From positions 1-64,000 of the IMG/VR virus record IMGVR_UViG_3300004369_000013: a DNA stretch of 64,000 nucleotides. The stretch is one strand, 5' to 3'. The position numbers and the translations under genes were made by a program. Origin of the DNA: a virus. Below the pieces are notes generated by a model. That model saw only the letters and a list, made by a program, of their open reading frames with translations, made no database searches and was not told where the DNA came from. Each line of letters begins with the position of its first letter. Positions within the stretch are counted from its first letter, which is position 1. Of this stretch, positions 54,595 through 62,391 are shown in pieces.

Positions 54595-55041
54595 TTAGGC
54601 CTTTAATCCCATACGCATGAAGCGTAGAGTTATCGGTGTAATCCCCCCTACTGGAACAACAGTTAATGAAACTGTGTCTCCAGCCCTTGAAACAGAGATG
54701 GTGCCAATATTCCCATCGTTGTCTATCGTTGCATACTCACTGACAGAAACATCTGTTCCGTCAATCAATATATTCAATTCTGTAGAGTAGTACTTGTTCG
54801 CACCACCTGCTACATATTTGAGTGAGATCATATATTTCATTGATCTAAACTCACTTGCGGTAAAGTTATCAAATATGGTTGAATTTTCAATGCCATTGAT
54901 TGTTAATTCATTATTACCGTCTGAACCAAGATCTGTAGACCTAGCAGAGGTACTATCAATTAAATCTATGTAGTTCGCCTCAGTTGGTCTGTCACCAGTT
55001 TCAAAAAGTGCTTTTACGCTTGCTATTGATACTTTCGCCAT
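54595..55041 (-). CDS. Short fibre tip-like protein
   Basis: 148 residues. The N-terminus (ALFETGDRPTEANYIDLIDS) is a common short helical fibre module. The C-terminus (IFDNFTASEFRSMKYMISLK, ATIDNDGNIGTISVS) is related to the tip of the 602-residue fibre. ATG lies 6 nt from a TATAAT box with no ribosome site, so the transcript is likely leaderless. Confidence 0.65.
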   Translation of the reverse strand: MAKVSIASVKALFETGDRPTEANYIDLIDSTSARSTDLGSDGNNELTINGIENSTIFDNFTASEFRSMKYMISLKYVAGGANKYYSTELNILIDGTDVSVSEYATIDNDGNIGTISVSRAGDTVSLTVVPVGGITPITLRFMRMGLKA

Positions 55042-55047
55042 GGCACC

Positions 55048-55056
55048 ATTATATCA
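55048..55056 (-). promoter_or_regulatory. Extended -10 promoter (leaderless) for the fibre tip-like gene
   Basis: TGATATAAT on the minus strand, 6 nt before the ATG. A second TATAAT lies directly upstream (55056-55061). Confidence 0.6.
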
Positions 55057-55063
55057 TTATATG

Positions 55064-55285
55064 TTAAAGAATATAGTTATTGACTCCAATAACTTGAAGA
55101 CCAATTCCAGGAACATTGGCATTTGCGGGGGCAATTCCTATTGTGGTGAACTTAACCCTAAAAGGTAAAACCTCATTAATTTTTACTGCTCGTGCGTTGT
55201 AAATTATTTCAGATAATGGATATCCAACAGAACTTATTGTTTTTACTTTTTGACTATCTGTGTCAATGATTAAAGCAGAAGCCAT
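55064..55285 (-). CDS. Small structural protein of unknown function
   Basis: 73 residues, mainly beta (ALIIDTDSQKVKTISSVG, PFRVKFTTIGIAPANANVPG). Coupled to the previous gene through TAATG-like overlap. Part of the fibre cluster. Confidence 0.6.
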   Translation of the reverse strand: MASALIIDTDSQKVKTISSVGYPLSEIIYNARAVKINEVLPFRVKFTTIGIAPANANVPGIGLQVIGVNNYIL

Positions 55286-55698
55286 TATGACTCTTGACCG
55301 TTTGTAATATCCTCAATGACTGTTAGAGTGCCACGAGCAACTGTCCAAACCCTAGTCTCATCGCTTAATTCAATATCAAAAATATCGCCTGTGTCTAGGC
55401 TTCTTGATTCTGCAGATGTTAGAGATACTGTAAATTCTCCATCTCCATCTTCTGCTGTGGCTACTGGATACAATGTTAATACGCTTGTTGGATTTGGATC
55501 ACTAAGATTACCCGCCACCGCTGGTCTTTTAATTTCCATCTCAATTGTCCACTCAGAAATAGTTAGTGCATCTTTATCATCATCTGTTACGTATACCCTA
55601 AATGCAGCGGTATCACCTTTTACAACTGTCCACTTTACTGTTGGCGGTGTAGATCCAACAGAATATGAACTTTGTGATTGAGTTCTAAATGTAGCCAT
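55285..55698 (-). CDS. BppU-like Ig-fold baseplate protein 1
   Basis: 137 residues. KWTVVKGDTAAFRVYVTDDD, an IDIELSDETRVW segment and WTVARGTLTVIEDIT follow the layout of the genes at 60.51 and 61.71 kb. These may be the N-terminal Ig module of upper baseplate or fibre-adaptor proteins. Leaderless start: TGGTATAAT ends 9 nt before the ATG. Confidence 0.65.
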   Translation of the reverse strand: MATFRTQSQSSYSVGSTPPTVKWTVVKGDTAAFRVYVTDDDKDALTISEWTIEMEIKRPAVAGNLSDPNPTSVLTLYPVATAEDGDGEFTVSLTSAESRSLDTGDIFDIELSDETRVWTVARGTLTVIEDITNGQES

Positions 55699-55707
55699 AA
55701 TCTTATC

Positions 55708-55716
55708 ATTATACCA
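55708..55716 (-). promoter_or_regulatory. Extended -10 promoter for the Ig-like gene at 55.3 kb
   Basis: TGGTATAAT on the minus strand, 9 nt before the ATG; no ribosome site. It lies back to back with the lysozyme promoter. Confidence 0.6.
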
Positions 55717-55762
55717 TCAACTAATAACAATTTTATGAATATTTTTTATTTAATGCGGGTAT

Positions 55763-55792
55763 TTGACTAAAAAGGCCAAACAATGGTATAAT
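55763..55792 (+). promoter_or_regulatory. Lysozyme gene promoter (full -35 and extended -10)
   Basis: TTGACT (55763-55768), an 18-bp spacer, then TGGTATAAT (55784-55792). It is one of the best -35/-10 pairs in the window and points rightward. Confidence 0.75.
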
Positions 55793-55798
55793 TAATAT

Positions 55799-55818
55799 AT
55801 GCTACCAGTAGGTAGCAT
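55799..55818 (+). other. 5' hairpin in the lysozyme mRNA leader
   Basis: ATGCTACC, AGTA, GGTAGCAT form a perfect 8-bp hairpin that begins at the predicted transcription start. AGGAGGT and the ATG follow 12 nt later. It could stabilise the mRNA or regulate it. Confidence 0.7.
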
Positions 55819-55843
55819 TTGTTTCTCTAGGAGGTATTTTACA

Positions 55844-56413
55844 ATGAGAGAGTCAAGTGTTTGGCTGGGGGTATTAACGTTAATTGTTGGCAGTACCGTT
55901 TTTGTTATTTCTGCAAATGCAATAAATAAAGACAGTTTATTGGCTAATGAAACTGAAAATAACTTGTTGATTAAAGAGCCTGAAAAACTTGCCACCCAAA
56001 AGGTGGCTTTTTTGGTTTCTAAAGAGAAAAAATTAGCAAACTATGAAAATGCTCATAATTTAACTGATGGGCAACTAGTTGATATGTTGCGTCATGTGGG
56101 TTTTAAGGGAGGGGCTTTAAGGTCTGCTTGTGCTATTGCCAAAGCAGAATCTAATGGTCGTCCTCTTGCCTTTAATGGCAATGTAAAGACTGGAGACAAC
56201 TCTTATGGCGTATTTCAAATTAATATGATTGGCAAACTTGGGGCAGATCGTAGAGAAAAGTTTGAGTTAGATTCAAATGCTGAGTTGTTAAATCCAGTAG
56301 TTAATGCAAAAATTGCTTTGCATATGACTAAGGGCGGAACAGACTGGTCTTCATGGAGTTCTGTAAATGGAAAACGGTATCAAGAATGGTATAATAAATA
56401 TCCATGTAAATAA
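55844..56413 (+). CDS. Membrane-anchored lysozyme / transglycosylase endolysin
   Basis: 189 residues. One N-terminal hydrophobic segment (SVWLGVLTLIVGSTVFVIS, then ANA) is a signal-anchor or cleavable signal. The catalytic domain (about 90-185) has Glu in CAIAKAESNGRP and the SYGVFQINM motif, as in lysozyme-like or SLT domains that cut the glycan of peptidoglycan. The ATG at 55844 has AGGAGGT 8 nt upstream; an earlier frame start is inside the hairpin. It is the only gene of the left 62 kb on the plus strand and ends at a bidirectional terminator. Confidence 0.85.
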   Translation: MRESSVWLGVLTLIVGSTVFVISANAINKDSLLANETENNLLIKEPEKLATQKVAFLVSKEKKLANYENAHNLTDGQLVDMLRHVGFKGGALRSACAIAKAESNGRPLAFNGNVKTGDNSYGVFQINMIGKLGADRREKFELDSNAELLNPVVNAKIALHMTKGGTDWSSWSSVNGKRYQEWYNKYPCK

Positions 56414-56422
56414 AAAATAAAA

Positions 56423-56460
56423 ATACCCCCTTGGTTATGTAATCTAGGGGTATTTTTTTT
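56423..56460. terminator. Bidirectional intrinsic terminator between two convergent genes
   Basis: ATACCCC (56423-56429) and GGGGTAT (56447-56453) pair over a 17-nt loop. A T run follows on the plus strand (56453-56460), and an A run precedes it, so it also works for the minus-strand gene. Confidence 0.85.
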
Positions 56461-57149
56461 TACCTATATTCTTTTTTATTCCAAAACATTTTTTTATACT
56501 TATTAAAAAACATTGTTCCTATTTCGTTGGTTTTTTTGCCAACTCTTTGAGCATCTTTTTCGTTTCCATATCTTGCTTTCCAACTATCTCTCTTAAAGGG
56601 TATTACTTGTGCAATTGGTGTGCCTTTTAAAATAATTCCTTCCCACTTTGGATCATTAATTACAAAAGGAAAGTTGACTGGTCCATGAAAATTGTCCGTA
56701 TCAACAATTGCTGGAAATATCGTAAAAGGTAAATCCTGATGCATTGGTGTTAAGAACAAACATGAATATCCTTTTGGTGTCTCAATTGCCCAAGGATTCA
56801 TAAATTTTGGATAATCATAAGAATTTTGCAAAGGATGCCCTTCTGCTTGTTTATGATTATGAAAAGTTACTTCCATAACTTTATTCCAAGTAAAAAATTG
56901 TTTATCATCTACTACAGAAACCGTTGTGTCTGATGGAGCAACAATCATATATCCAGATGAGAATGCATCAAATACTGGCATACATTTTTTTATAGAAGCA
57001 TCTGTGTTTCCATTTGGAAGAACTATTCCTTTTTCACTATCAATAAATGATTTGTGTTTTTTATACCATTCTGGAACAAAATTTGATGCTGGAAGTGGAT
57101 TTGTTAAATCAATATTTTGAATAAAAATATTTGTAAACTTAATTTCCAT
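56460..57149 (-). CDS. DUF6065-like conserved phage protein
   Basis: 229 residues. The pattern PEWYKKHKSF, KKCMPVFDAFSSGYMIVAPSD, FMNPWAIETPKGYSCLFLTP and KGTPIAQVIPFKRDSWKARY matches, as I recall, the DUF6065 family seen in aquatic phages and beside sugar or fibre genes. No catalytic role is known to me. The ATG is 6 nt from a TATCAT box, so the mRNA may be leaderless. Confidence 0.75.
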   Translation of the reverse strand: MEIKFTNIFIQNIDLTNPLPASNFVPEWYKKHKSFIDSEKGIVLPNGNTDASIKKCMPVFDAFSSGYMIVAPSDTTVSVVDDKQFFTWNKVMEVTFHNHKQAEGHPLQNSYDYPKFMNPWAIETPKGYSCLFLTPMHQDLPFTIFPAIVDTDNFHGPVNFPFVINDPKWEGIILKGTPIAQVIPFKRDSWKARYGNEKDAQRVGKKTNEIGTMFFNKYKKMFWNKKEYR

Positions 57150-57155
57150 TTATCT

Positions 57156-57164
57156 ATGATATCA
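57156..57164 (-). promoter_or_regulatory. Extended -10-like box for the DUF6065-like gene
   Basis: TGATATCAT on the minus strand, 6 nt before the ATG, with no ribosome site. One base from TATAAT. Confidence 0.45.
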
Positions 57165-57183
57165 TAAAAAAAATATTAAGTAT

Positions 57184-57582
57184 TTACGGTGTTATTTCTA
57201 TTCCTTGTCCATTTGGAGTCTCACCAGTTTCTGAAGGTGGAATGTCTGGTTCATCAATAACCACACCCTGAATCCATGAAACTGTTTCTTCGTCCCACAA
57301 ATAAAAATTTCCATCGTCTGGTCTTGGAACTGGAGGCTCCCAGTCTTTATCTGCATTTAAGACCCATGAAGGAAATGGCTTTATATAAATAAATGTTTCT
57401 CCATCCCAAGGACACCCAACAGACAAAAACCTTGGAGCAGTTAAAAATTTTTCAGGAATTTGCATTATTAGATCTGCTTCATTTAAAACCCTAACCTCTT
57501 CTAAAAATTCATCTGTAGGGTCTTCAAGCAAAACAATGTTTGAAATTAAAGAATCTTTTATTAAAACATAATTAGTTTCCAT
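57184..57582 (-). CDS. Short fibre-associated protein
   Basis: 132 residues. The stretch KPFPSWVLNADKDWEPPVPR followed by DDGNFYLWDEETVSWIQG is a motif common in aquatic phage tail genes, perhaps a fibre adaptor. The end is Pro/Glu/Gly-rich. It lies 12 nt before the stop-to-start of the adhesin gene. Confidence 0.7.
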   Translation of the reverse strand: METNYVLIKDSLISNIVLLEDPTDEFLEEVRVLNEADLIMQIPEKFLTAPRFLSVGCPWDGETFIYIKPFPSWVLNADKDWEPPVPRPDDGNFYLWDEETVSWIQGVVIDEPDIPPSETGETPNGQGIEITP

Positions 57583-57593
57583 CGTTGCTCCTT

Positions 57594-58637
57594 TTATTTA
57601 ACGTAAACTAAAATTCTGGCTGCGCCACCTGCGCCAGCGCCACCCCAGCCACCGCCACCGCCACCGCCTGGACCATTTGCGTTTCCGCCTACTGGATAGA
57701 AAGCGCCAGAGCCTCCTTGTCCACCTCCAGAGGATGGTCCACCGCTACCGCCAGCATGGGCTCCGCCTCCTCCGCCATAGCCGACAACCCATGGGTAATA
57801 ATTGTAGTATGTATTTCCCGATTTAAAGGCGCTGAACATTGGGCCTCCGCCTGCTCCACCGCCACCGCCACCGCCACCGAACGAAGCGATAGAGGTATTG
57901 GTGCTTGTTGCAAGTGAGTTACTTCCTCCTGCACCTCCAGGGGTTGCCGAAAAGTTAGCATTTGTGCCACCTACGTTTCCACCGCCTTGACCGCCTTCTC
58001 TAAAAGTAAATGTTCCAGTATTAGCATTTGCGCTACCTCCAGCACCACCTGCGGTTAAAAATCCTCCAAATGATGAGTTACCTCCACCTGCTCCTGCTAT
58101 TTGTACATAATGGTTTGATCCTGCTGAAACTGCTACATCTTCAAGAATAAATACTGGACCACCTGAGCCACCTGAAGTTCCAGAGCCAGCAGTACCTGCG
58201 CCAGCACCAACAATTGCAATCGCAGTCTTACCTGCAGGAACCGTAAATGTACCACTTGAGTTAAATGTTTGAGCCAACTCATATCCTGGTGCAACAATTG
58301 AATTAGAAGAAGTTGAATATGGAGACACGCCTGTTGCATTTACTGCTCTTACAGTAAAAGTATATGCTTGTCCAATAACCAAATTGTTTCCATAGTTAAT
58401 ACTTCCAGTATTTGAATTTGCTACTATGGATCCTGGGCTTGAAAGAGCAGAAAAAGATGAGGGTGTTCCACCTGTTGATGCAGCCGTTGCTGATAGTTGT
58501 ACTGCACCATTAACTACTGCAGGGGTTGCATTTAGTGTGGGTGTGTCTGGAACATCAGGAATCTTAGTTCCACCCGCTGAGGCATCATTATATTTCTTGC
58601 CTGTTAAGTTAGAGTCACTTGCTCTTCTTGTTGCCAT
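57594..58637 (-). CDS. Fn3-containing glycine-rich tail adhesin
   Basis: 347 residues. An Fn3-like domain (about 30-120: AYTFTVRAVNATGVSPYSTS) is followed by a body full of GGGG, GGAGG and GGSGG runs, ending with GAARILVYVK. Glycine-rich phage adhesins fold as polyglycine sandwiches at the fibre tip and bind receptors; the loops between Gly runs may set host range. The leader GATAGGGGCTA equals that at 52.75 kb. Confidence 0.8.
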   Translation of the reverse strand: MATRRASDSNLTGKKYNDASAGGTKIPDVPDTPTLNATPAVVNGAVQLSATAASTGGTPSSFSALSSPGSIVANSNTGSINYGNNLVIGQAYTFTVRAVNATGVSPYSTSSNSIVAPGYELAQTFNSSGTFTVPAGKTAIAIVGAGAGTAGSGTSGGSGGPVFILEDVAVSAGSNHYVQIAGAGGGNSSFGGFLTAGGAGGSANANTGTFTFREGGQGGGNVGGTNANFSATPGGAGGSNSLATSTNTSIASFGGGGGGGGAGGGPMFSAFKSGNTYYNYYPWVVGYGGGGGAHAGGSGGPSSGGGQGGSGAFYPVGGNANGPGGGGGGGWGGAGAGGAARILVYVK

Positions 58638-58657
58638 TACTAGCCCCTATCCTTTAA

Positions 58658-58990
58658 TTAAGAAATTTCTGAACCAAATGCTGAAAAAGACATGCTTCCA
58701 GAAGATGCGAAAACAGTAATTACGTCTTCTGCTGCAAGAGTAATTCCAACAGTGAGCATAATTGAATCTGATGCTCCGACAGTTGCTCCGTAAACTATGT
58801 AGTGTTTTTGTGCTGTTGAAGCATCTGCTGCTGGACGTACCGCAATACGGTATGTTCCTGAAGATCCTGCCTGATTAGCAACTGCAATAGTAGAAATTAC
58901 CGCTGACGTTGCAGCAGGTACTGTGTATAGAGTTGTTTCTGTGGTAGCACTTGGCGCTACTTGCGCTAAAATTTTATATGTTGATGCCAT
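58658..58990 (-). CDS. Small virion-associated protein
   Basis: 110 residues. The sequence LYTVPAATSAVISTIAVANQ and SGTYRIAVRPAADASTAQKHY is typical of a short beta protein common in aquatic phage tail clusters. Role unknown. Confidence 0.7.
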   Translation of the reverse strand: MASTYKILAQVAPSATTETTLYTVPAATSAVISTIAVANQAGSSGTYRIAVRPAADASTAQKHYIVYGATVGASDSIMLTVGITLAAEDVITVFASSGSMSFSAFGSEIS

Positions 58991-58993
58991 CTC

Positions 58994-59422
58994 TTATCCT
59001 CCCATTAGTAAGAATAGTTCTGGCAGTCCGCTTGCGTCTTGCCATGATGTTATTATACCATCTGTTTGTAATACTTTTCCTGCATTTCCTGCTTGTGCAG
59101 GAATAAAGGGAATCCATGATGATCCATTATAAAATTGAAGTTGATGAATTGTGTTTCCGCTACCATCTTGCCTTACTAGGCATATTGATCCTGCTGTTGG
59201 AGAGGTAATTGATGCATCTCTTGCCGATGGATTAAGATAATTATTTATACCCTTTTTTGCAACCAAAGACTCAAGCATTGTTACAGCAGACAGATAAGTT
59301 TGTAGTCCAGCCCATTCAAAAGTTCCAGAGGTGTCTGTTTTGCCAGATAACTCATACCAGGTGTCGTCTGCTGCGTTATATATAAAACCTGGTTTTCCGT
59401 CTGTATTAAATGAAGTTGGCAT
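58994..59422 (-). CDS. Tail fibre protein
   Basis: 142 residues. It contains PGFIYNAADDTWYELSG and a segment LVRQDGSGNTIHQLQFYNGS, similar to fibre modules that end at a GKVLQTDG stretch. Shares one base with the next gene stop. Part of the fibre cluster. Confidence 0.65.
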   Translation of the reverse strand: MPTSFNTDGKPGFIYNAADDTWYELSGKTDTSGTFEWAGLQTYLSAVTMLESLVAKKGINNYLNPSARDASITSPTAGSICLVRQDGSGNTIHQLQFYNGSSWIPFIPAQAGNAGKVLQTDGIITSWQDASGLPELFLLMGG

Positions 59423-59901
59423 TAAATCACCTGATCAAAACTACTAGTATCTCCATTGTAAACATATACCTCAATTGGGCTTGTTCCTTTTTTAATCCAA
59501 AGAACTCCGTTTGCCAATCCAGTTGTTGGTTCTGTTGCTGTATAAATTGATGTTGCTGACAAGTAACCAACTGGGGCAGGAGCATCTTTGTCTACCCAGA
59601 TATAACCATCTGGAATTGTATTAGAAAATGCAGTAAAGTCTGCTGCAACTGGTGCAGAATTTTGTGCTGAAGATATATCTCTTGCTGCCAGTTCTAAAGC
59701 AACCTGATCATCTATCTGTTCTTGTAGGTCATTAATTGTATATGCAATTGACGGATTTAAAAGGTTTGCTGTATCATTTTCTGCGGTATCAAAATCATAA
59801 GATCCATAGTGATATGCCCTTAAGGCGTCTTGAATATTAGCATCATCAACTAATGCTGGAATCTTGGTTGGTACTAAATTTCCTATATTCTCTACAGCCA
59901 T
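59422..59901 (-). CDS. Tail fibre protein
   Basis: 159 residues. A helical start (NIQDALRAYHYGSYDFDT) and a trimeric coil (TINDLQEQIDDQVALELAA) lead into a beta tip (GYIWVDKDAPAPVGYLSA). It has a promoter box and AGAGGTGA in its leader. Confidence 0.65.
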   Translation of the reverse strand: MAVENIGNLVPTKIPALVDDANIQDALRAYHYGSYDFDTAENDTANLLNPSIAYTINDLQEQIDDQVALELAARDISSAQNSAPVAADFTAFSNTIPDGYIWVDKDAPAPVGYLSATSIYTATEPTTGLANGVLWIKKGTSPIEVYVYNGDTSSFDQVI

Positions 59902-59919
59902 TGGGTCACCTCTTTAAAG

Positions 59920-59928
59920 ATTATACCA
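59920..59928 (-). promoter_or_regulatory. Extended -10 promoter for the fibre gene at 59.4 kb
   Basis: TGGTATAAT on the minus strand, 18 nt before the ATG with AGAGGTGA between. Confidence 0.55.
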
Positions 59929-59936
59929 TTTTTATA

Positions 59937-60512
59937 TCAAACTATTGATATAAATAAATGTACAGTTTTGCTTCCAGTTAATGCAGACCAACTACCACCA
60001 CTATATTCAACTGCATCAAAATTTATTACCAGATTTGATCCAGCCCCTGCCAAGGCAGGAATTTCCATTGATGATGCGATTGGGTTTGCCCCCTCAATCT
60101 TAAACTGAACATTAAAGTTTGAGGCAGTAAGTGGTGAGCCGCTAACAGTTACTATGTTTGATATTGGGATCGTTGTAGAGGCAGATCCAGAAGAAAAAGA
60201 AAGTGTCTGAACTGCCGAATAAATTGCTGGATTTATCTTTAAAACTTGTACCCAAGTATTTGTGCCTGCCTGAGATATGTATTGATACATATATCCATAG
60301 CCTGCTCCTGGAGCGGTATTGATATACATATCATTTAATATTAAAGTAGTTCCAAATAAAACACCACTTGCTGTAAGTGCATTGGGCTCTCCAGAACCAA
60401 CAATAAATTTGCTACCACGAGTTCCCTGTGGTCCAATATCTACCAAAACATCAACTGAGTCTGGCGGTCCTAAGACAACAACATCTTCAGTATTAAGTAA
60501 TACATCTACCAT
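59937..60512 (-). CDS. Tail fibre protein with a short Gly-x-y start
   Basis: 191 residues. The N-terminus has GPQGTRGSKF, a remnant of a collagen-like repeat, then a beta-rich body (LSFSSGSASTTIPISNIVTV) and an SMEIPALAGAGSNLVINF end. It shares one base with the next gene. Fibre role inferred. Confidence 0.6.
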   Translation of the reverse strand: MVDVLLNTEDVVVLGPPDSVDVLVDIGPQGTRGSKFIVGSGEPNALTASGVLFGTTLILNDMYINTAPGAGYGYMYQYISQAGTNTWVQVLKINPAIYSAVQTLSFSSGSASTTIPISNIVTVSGSPLTASNFNVQFKIEGANPIASSMEIPALAGAGSNLVINFDAVEYSGGSWSALTGSKTVHLFISIV

Positions 60513-60862
60513 TATGATTCATCTGCTCCAGTAATATCATTTGTTACAGTAATTGTTCCAGTAAGAACTGTAAAAATTTCAGATGCACTGGCATCTATTT
60601 GAACATCATATACATATGTTCCAGCAGCAAGATCTCTTCCTACGCCAGGAAGAATTGTGCAGGTGATTGTATCTGCCGAGGCATCAACTACTGCCTGCCC
60701 CTCATACTGCGTTTGATTTTCGCCTCTTGCAGTAGCAATAAAAAAGTTTGCACTAAAACCTGTTAAATCAAAAGCGCTACCATTTGCTGTTTTTGGACGT
60801 ACCACAAATTCGGCGGTATCGCCACGGTAGTAATTAAAATTAAAATTTCCTGGAAATGCCAT
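60512..60862 (-). CDS. BppU-like Ig-fold baseplate protein 2
   Basis: 116 residues. NYYRGDTAEFVVRPKTANGS and the end IFTVLTGTITVTNDITGADE align by eye to the other two Ig-like paralogues. Strong AGGAGG start. The TAATG-type overlap couples it to the next fibre gene. Confidence 0.7.
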   Translation of the reverse strand: MAFPGNFNFNYYRGDTAEFVVRPKTANGSAFDLTGFSANFFIATARGENQTQYEGQAVVDASADTITCTILPGVGRDLAAGTYVYDVQIDASASEIFTVLTGTITVTNDITGADES

Positions 60863-60877
60863 TATTCCTCCTACAAC

Positions 60878-60886
60878 ATTATACCA
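60878..60886 (-). promoter_or_regulatory. Extended -10 promoter for the Ig-like gene at 60.5 kb
   Basis: TGGTATAAT on the minus strand, 15 nt before the ATG, with AGGAGG in the leader. Confidence 0.6.
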
Positions 60887-61606
60887 TTATGATACTGCTA
60901 TATATATGCCTTTTAAAATAAAGGACCCCTCGTTGTCTGTTCTTATTTGAGGAATGCCTCCATGGTTTTTTATTTTGTCGTTATTTATAAAAATGGTTTG
61001 AGAATAAGATAGATCGTATTGATATTGATACTTTAACAATCCAACATATCCTGCTGGAGACAGATATTCATCTCTCAAAAGAGTTCTTATCCAAACCTCT
61101 GTATTATTTGAATATGTCTCTAAAGAAAAGTCATACCTAATTTCTACCCTTGCCCCTACCTTAAGTGTCTTTAGGTTAATATTTTTTGCTACCTGGTTTA
61201 ATAAAGAAACTGACTTGTTTGGAAGATAGGTTTCAACACTCTGATCCTGATTTATATTTAAGAAAAAAGAAACCCATCCATCTTCTCCTCTTTCTGGACC
61301 AACTCTATAGGCAACGGTTTCGCTTCCAGCATAATATGCCCAGCCAGGGTACTGTCCAGATGGGCTATCGTATCCTTCTGCCCCTTTACCAGGATCGCCT
61401 TTTTCTCCTTGAGGGCCCTGTAGTCCTTGTGCTCCCTTTTCGCCTCTCTCACCTTTTGGTCCTTGTGGCCCTGGTGGACCTGGTGGACCAATCTCGCCTC
61501 TTTCTCCTTGAATTCCAGGAACGGCAATATATTCGGTAGATTTTGTATTTTCTACAGTTTCGTTATATTTTTTCTTTTTACTAGGAAAATCCATATTTGT
61601 AGCCAT
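60887..61606 (-). CDS. Collagen-like fibre protein
   Basis: 239 residues. About 15 Gly-x-y triplets ([16 protein letters not shown] and onward to GDPGKG) run from about residue 30 to 76, followed by a beta-rich globular tip ([19 protein letters not shown], then [18 protein letters not shown]). Collagen-like segments form trimeric shafts in phage fibres. GGAG upstream of the ATG. Confidence 0.8.
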   Translation of the reverse strand: MATNMDFPSKKKKYNETVENTKSTEYIAVPGIQGERGEIGPPGPPGPQGPKGERGEKGAQGLQGPQGEKGDPGKGAEGYDSPSGQYPGWAYYAGSETVAYRVGPERGEDGWVSFFLNINQDQSVETYLPNKSVSLLNQVAKNINLKTLKVGARVEIRYDFSLETYSNNTEVWIRTLLRDEYLSPAGYVGLLKYQYQYDLSYSQTIFINNDKIKNHGGIPQIRTDNEGSFILKGIYIAVS

Positions 61607-61616
61607 CAGACTCTCC

Positions 61617-61706
61617 TTACTTTATTTTTGTTTTAAAAACCTTTTTGCCAATTTTTACAATTGGAGGAATACTTGTATTTAGGGTAGAAGCCTTTACGAC
61701 TGGCAC
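61617..61706 (-). CDS. 29-residue basic mini-protein (candidate)
   Basis: GTG start just after the stop of the upstream Ig-like gene (TAGTG, one shared base), with GGAGG 9 nt upstream, and a stop 10 nt before the collagen-like gene. The product has many Lys and Val residues (IPPIVKIGKKVFKTKIK). Codons and spacing suggest it is real, but no family is known. Confidence 0.5.
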   Translation of the reverse strand: MPVVKASTLNTSIPPIVKIGKKVFKTKIK

Positions 61707-62107
61707 TATAAACTTCCTCCAGGAGTAACATTTCCAAGTACACATATTGTTCCAACCACTGGAGTCCAGACTGTGTCTTCTTCTCCACTACCGCCAGGAA
61801 TTGTAACCTGAAGATCAAAGGGTAATTCTGATACTACACTTCTATATTGAGTTCCCCAGTTTAACGTAGTTTCTGCTGGAATTGAAATTGTTACATACCC
61901 CTCTTCTGCTGTAACGGTAAGTTCGTCAAGAACCTCTCCTGCAGGATCGTAGGATGTAGATAAAAATGTCCAACCATCTGTATCCCAGTAAGTGGTTTCA
62001 TCGTCTTCAAAAAACTCTATTTTTAACGTTGCGCTATCTCCACGGACTACGGTCCATTGAATATTTGCTGGAGAAGCACCATATTTTTCTATTGTAGGAG
62101 TACACAT
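61706..62107 (-). CDS. BppU-like Ig-fold baseplate protein 3
   Basis: 133 residues. IQWTVVRGDSATLKIEFFED, then VWTPVVGTICVLGNVTPGG are the paralogous signature of the genes at 55.29 and 60.51 kb. It is the first fibre-cluster gene of the leftward block. Leaderless start: TGGTATAAT ends 8 nt before the ATG and no ribosome site precedes it. Confidence 0.7.
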   Translation of the reverse strand: MCTPTIEKYGASPANIQWTVVRGDSATLKIEFFEDDETTYWDTDGWTFLSTSYDPAGEVLDELTVTAEEGYVTISIPAETTLNWGTQYRSVVSELPFDLQVTIPGGSGEEDTVWTPVVGTICVLGNVTPGGSL

Positions 62108-62115
62108 AATAATTG

Positions 62116-62124
62116 ATTATACCA
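62116..62124 (-). promoter_or_regulatory. Extended -10 promoter (leaderless) for the Ig-like gene at 61.7 kb
   Basis: TGGTATAAT on the minus strand, 8 nt before the ATG. Confidence 0.6.
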
Positions 62125-62182
62125 TTAAATAAAACTGGACGCCTAGACGCAGTGGGGTGGGGGTAGTATCTAGGCGCCAGCA
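62125..62182 (-). ncRNA. Candidate small hairpin RNA with a C-rich loop, or terminator
   Basis: On the minus strand a 12-bp stem (CTGGCGCCTAGA with TCTAGGCGTCCAG, one bulged A) encloses a 21-nt loop carrying CCCCCACCCC, then TTTTATTT. It starts at the predicted start site of a TGATATAAT promoter. It could be a self-contained RNA of about 55 nt, or simply the terminator of the membrane-protein gene upstream. Confidence 0.45.
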
Positions 62183-62187
62183 TAAAA

Positions 62188-62196
62188 ATTATATCA
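62188..62196 (-). promoter_or_regulatory. Extended -10 box before the hairpin RNA
   Basis: TGATATAAT on the minus strand; its predicted +1 coincides with the base of the hairpin. A second minus-strand TGTTATAAT lies at 62219-62227. Confidence 0.5.
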
Positions 62197-62391
62197 TTGT
62201 ATTATTAAATATATACATATTATAACAAAAGGTTACAAATTAGACATTCAAAAATAATCGTTATAGGATTGTTATAATAATTGGTTGATAAACTGTAAAA
62301 ATCCAGGGTGTTAGGGTGTATACTTAAAATATATAAAGAAAAAGAATAACTAGCAAGTAAGGTATTTAAAGTATCTTATATATAAAGAAAA
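62197..62391. other. AT-rich non-coding stretch
   Basis: No gene found. It holds TGTTATAAT boxes on both strands (62219-62227 minus, 62270-62278 plus), a GGGTGTTAGGGTGT direct repeat (about 62308-62321) and a near-palindrome AAGGTATTTAAAGTATCTT (about 62360). Perhaps an origin or regulatory region; no proof. Confidence 0.5.

Noticed and set aside
56423-56460. Hairpin at 56.4 kb as an attachment site
   Set aside because: Stem plus flanking A and T runs is fully explained by a bidirectional terminator, and no integrase is in the window.
62148-62168. G-rich loop (GGGGTGGGGG on plus) as a G-quadruplex
   Set aside because: Only two G runs are present; a quadruplex needs four. A C-rich RNA loop on the minus strand is a better explanation.
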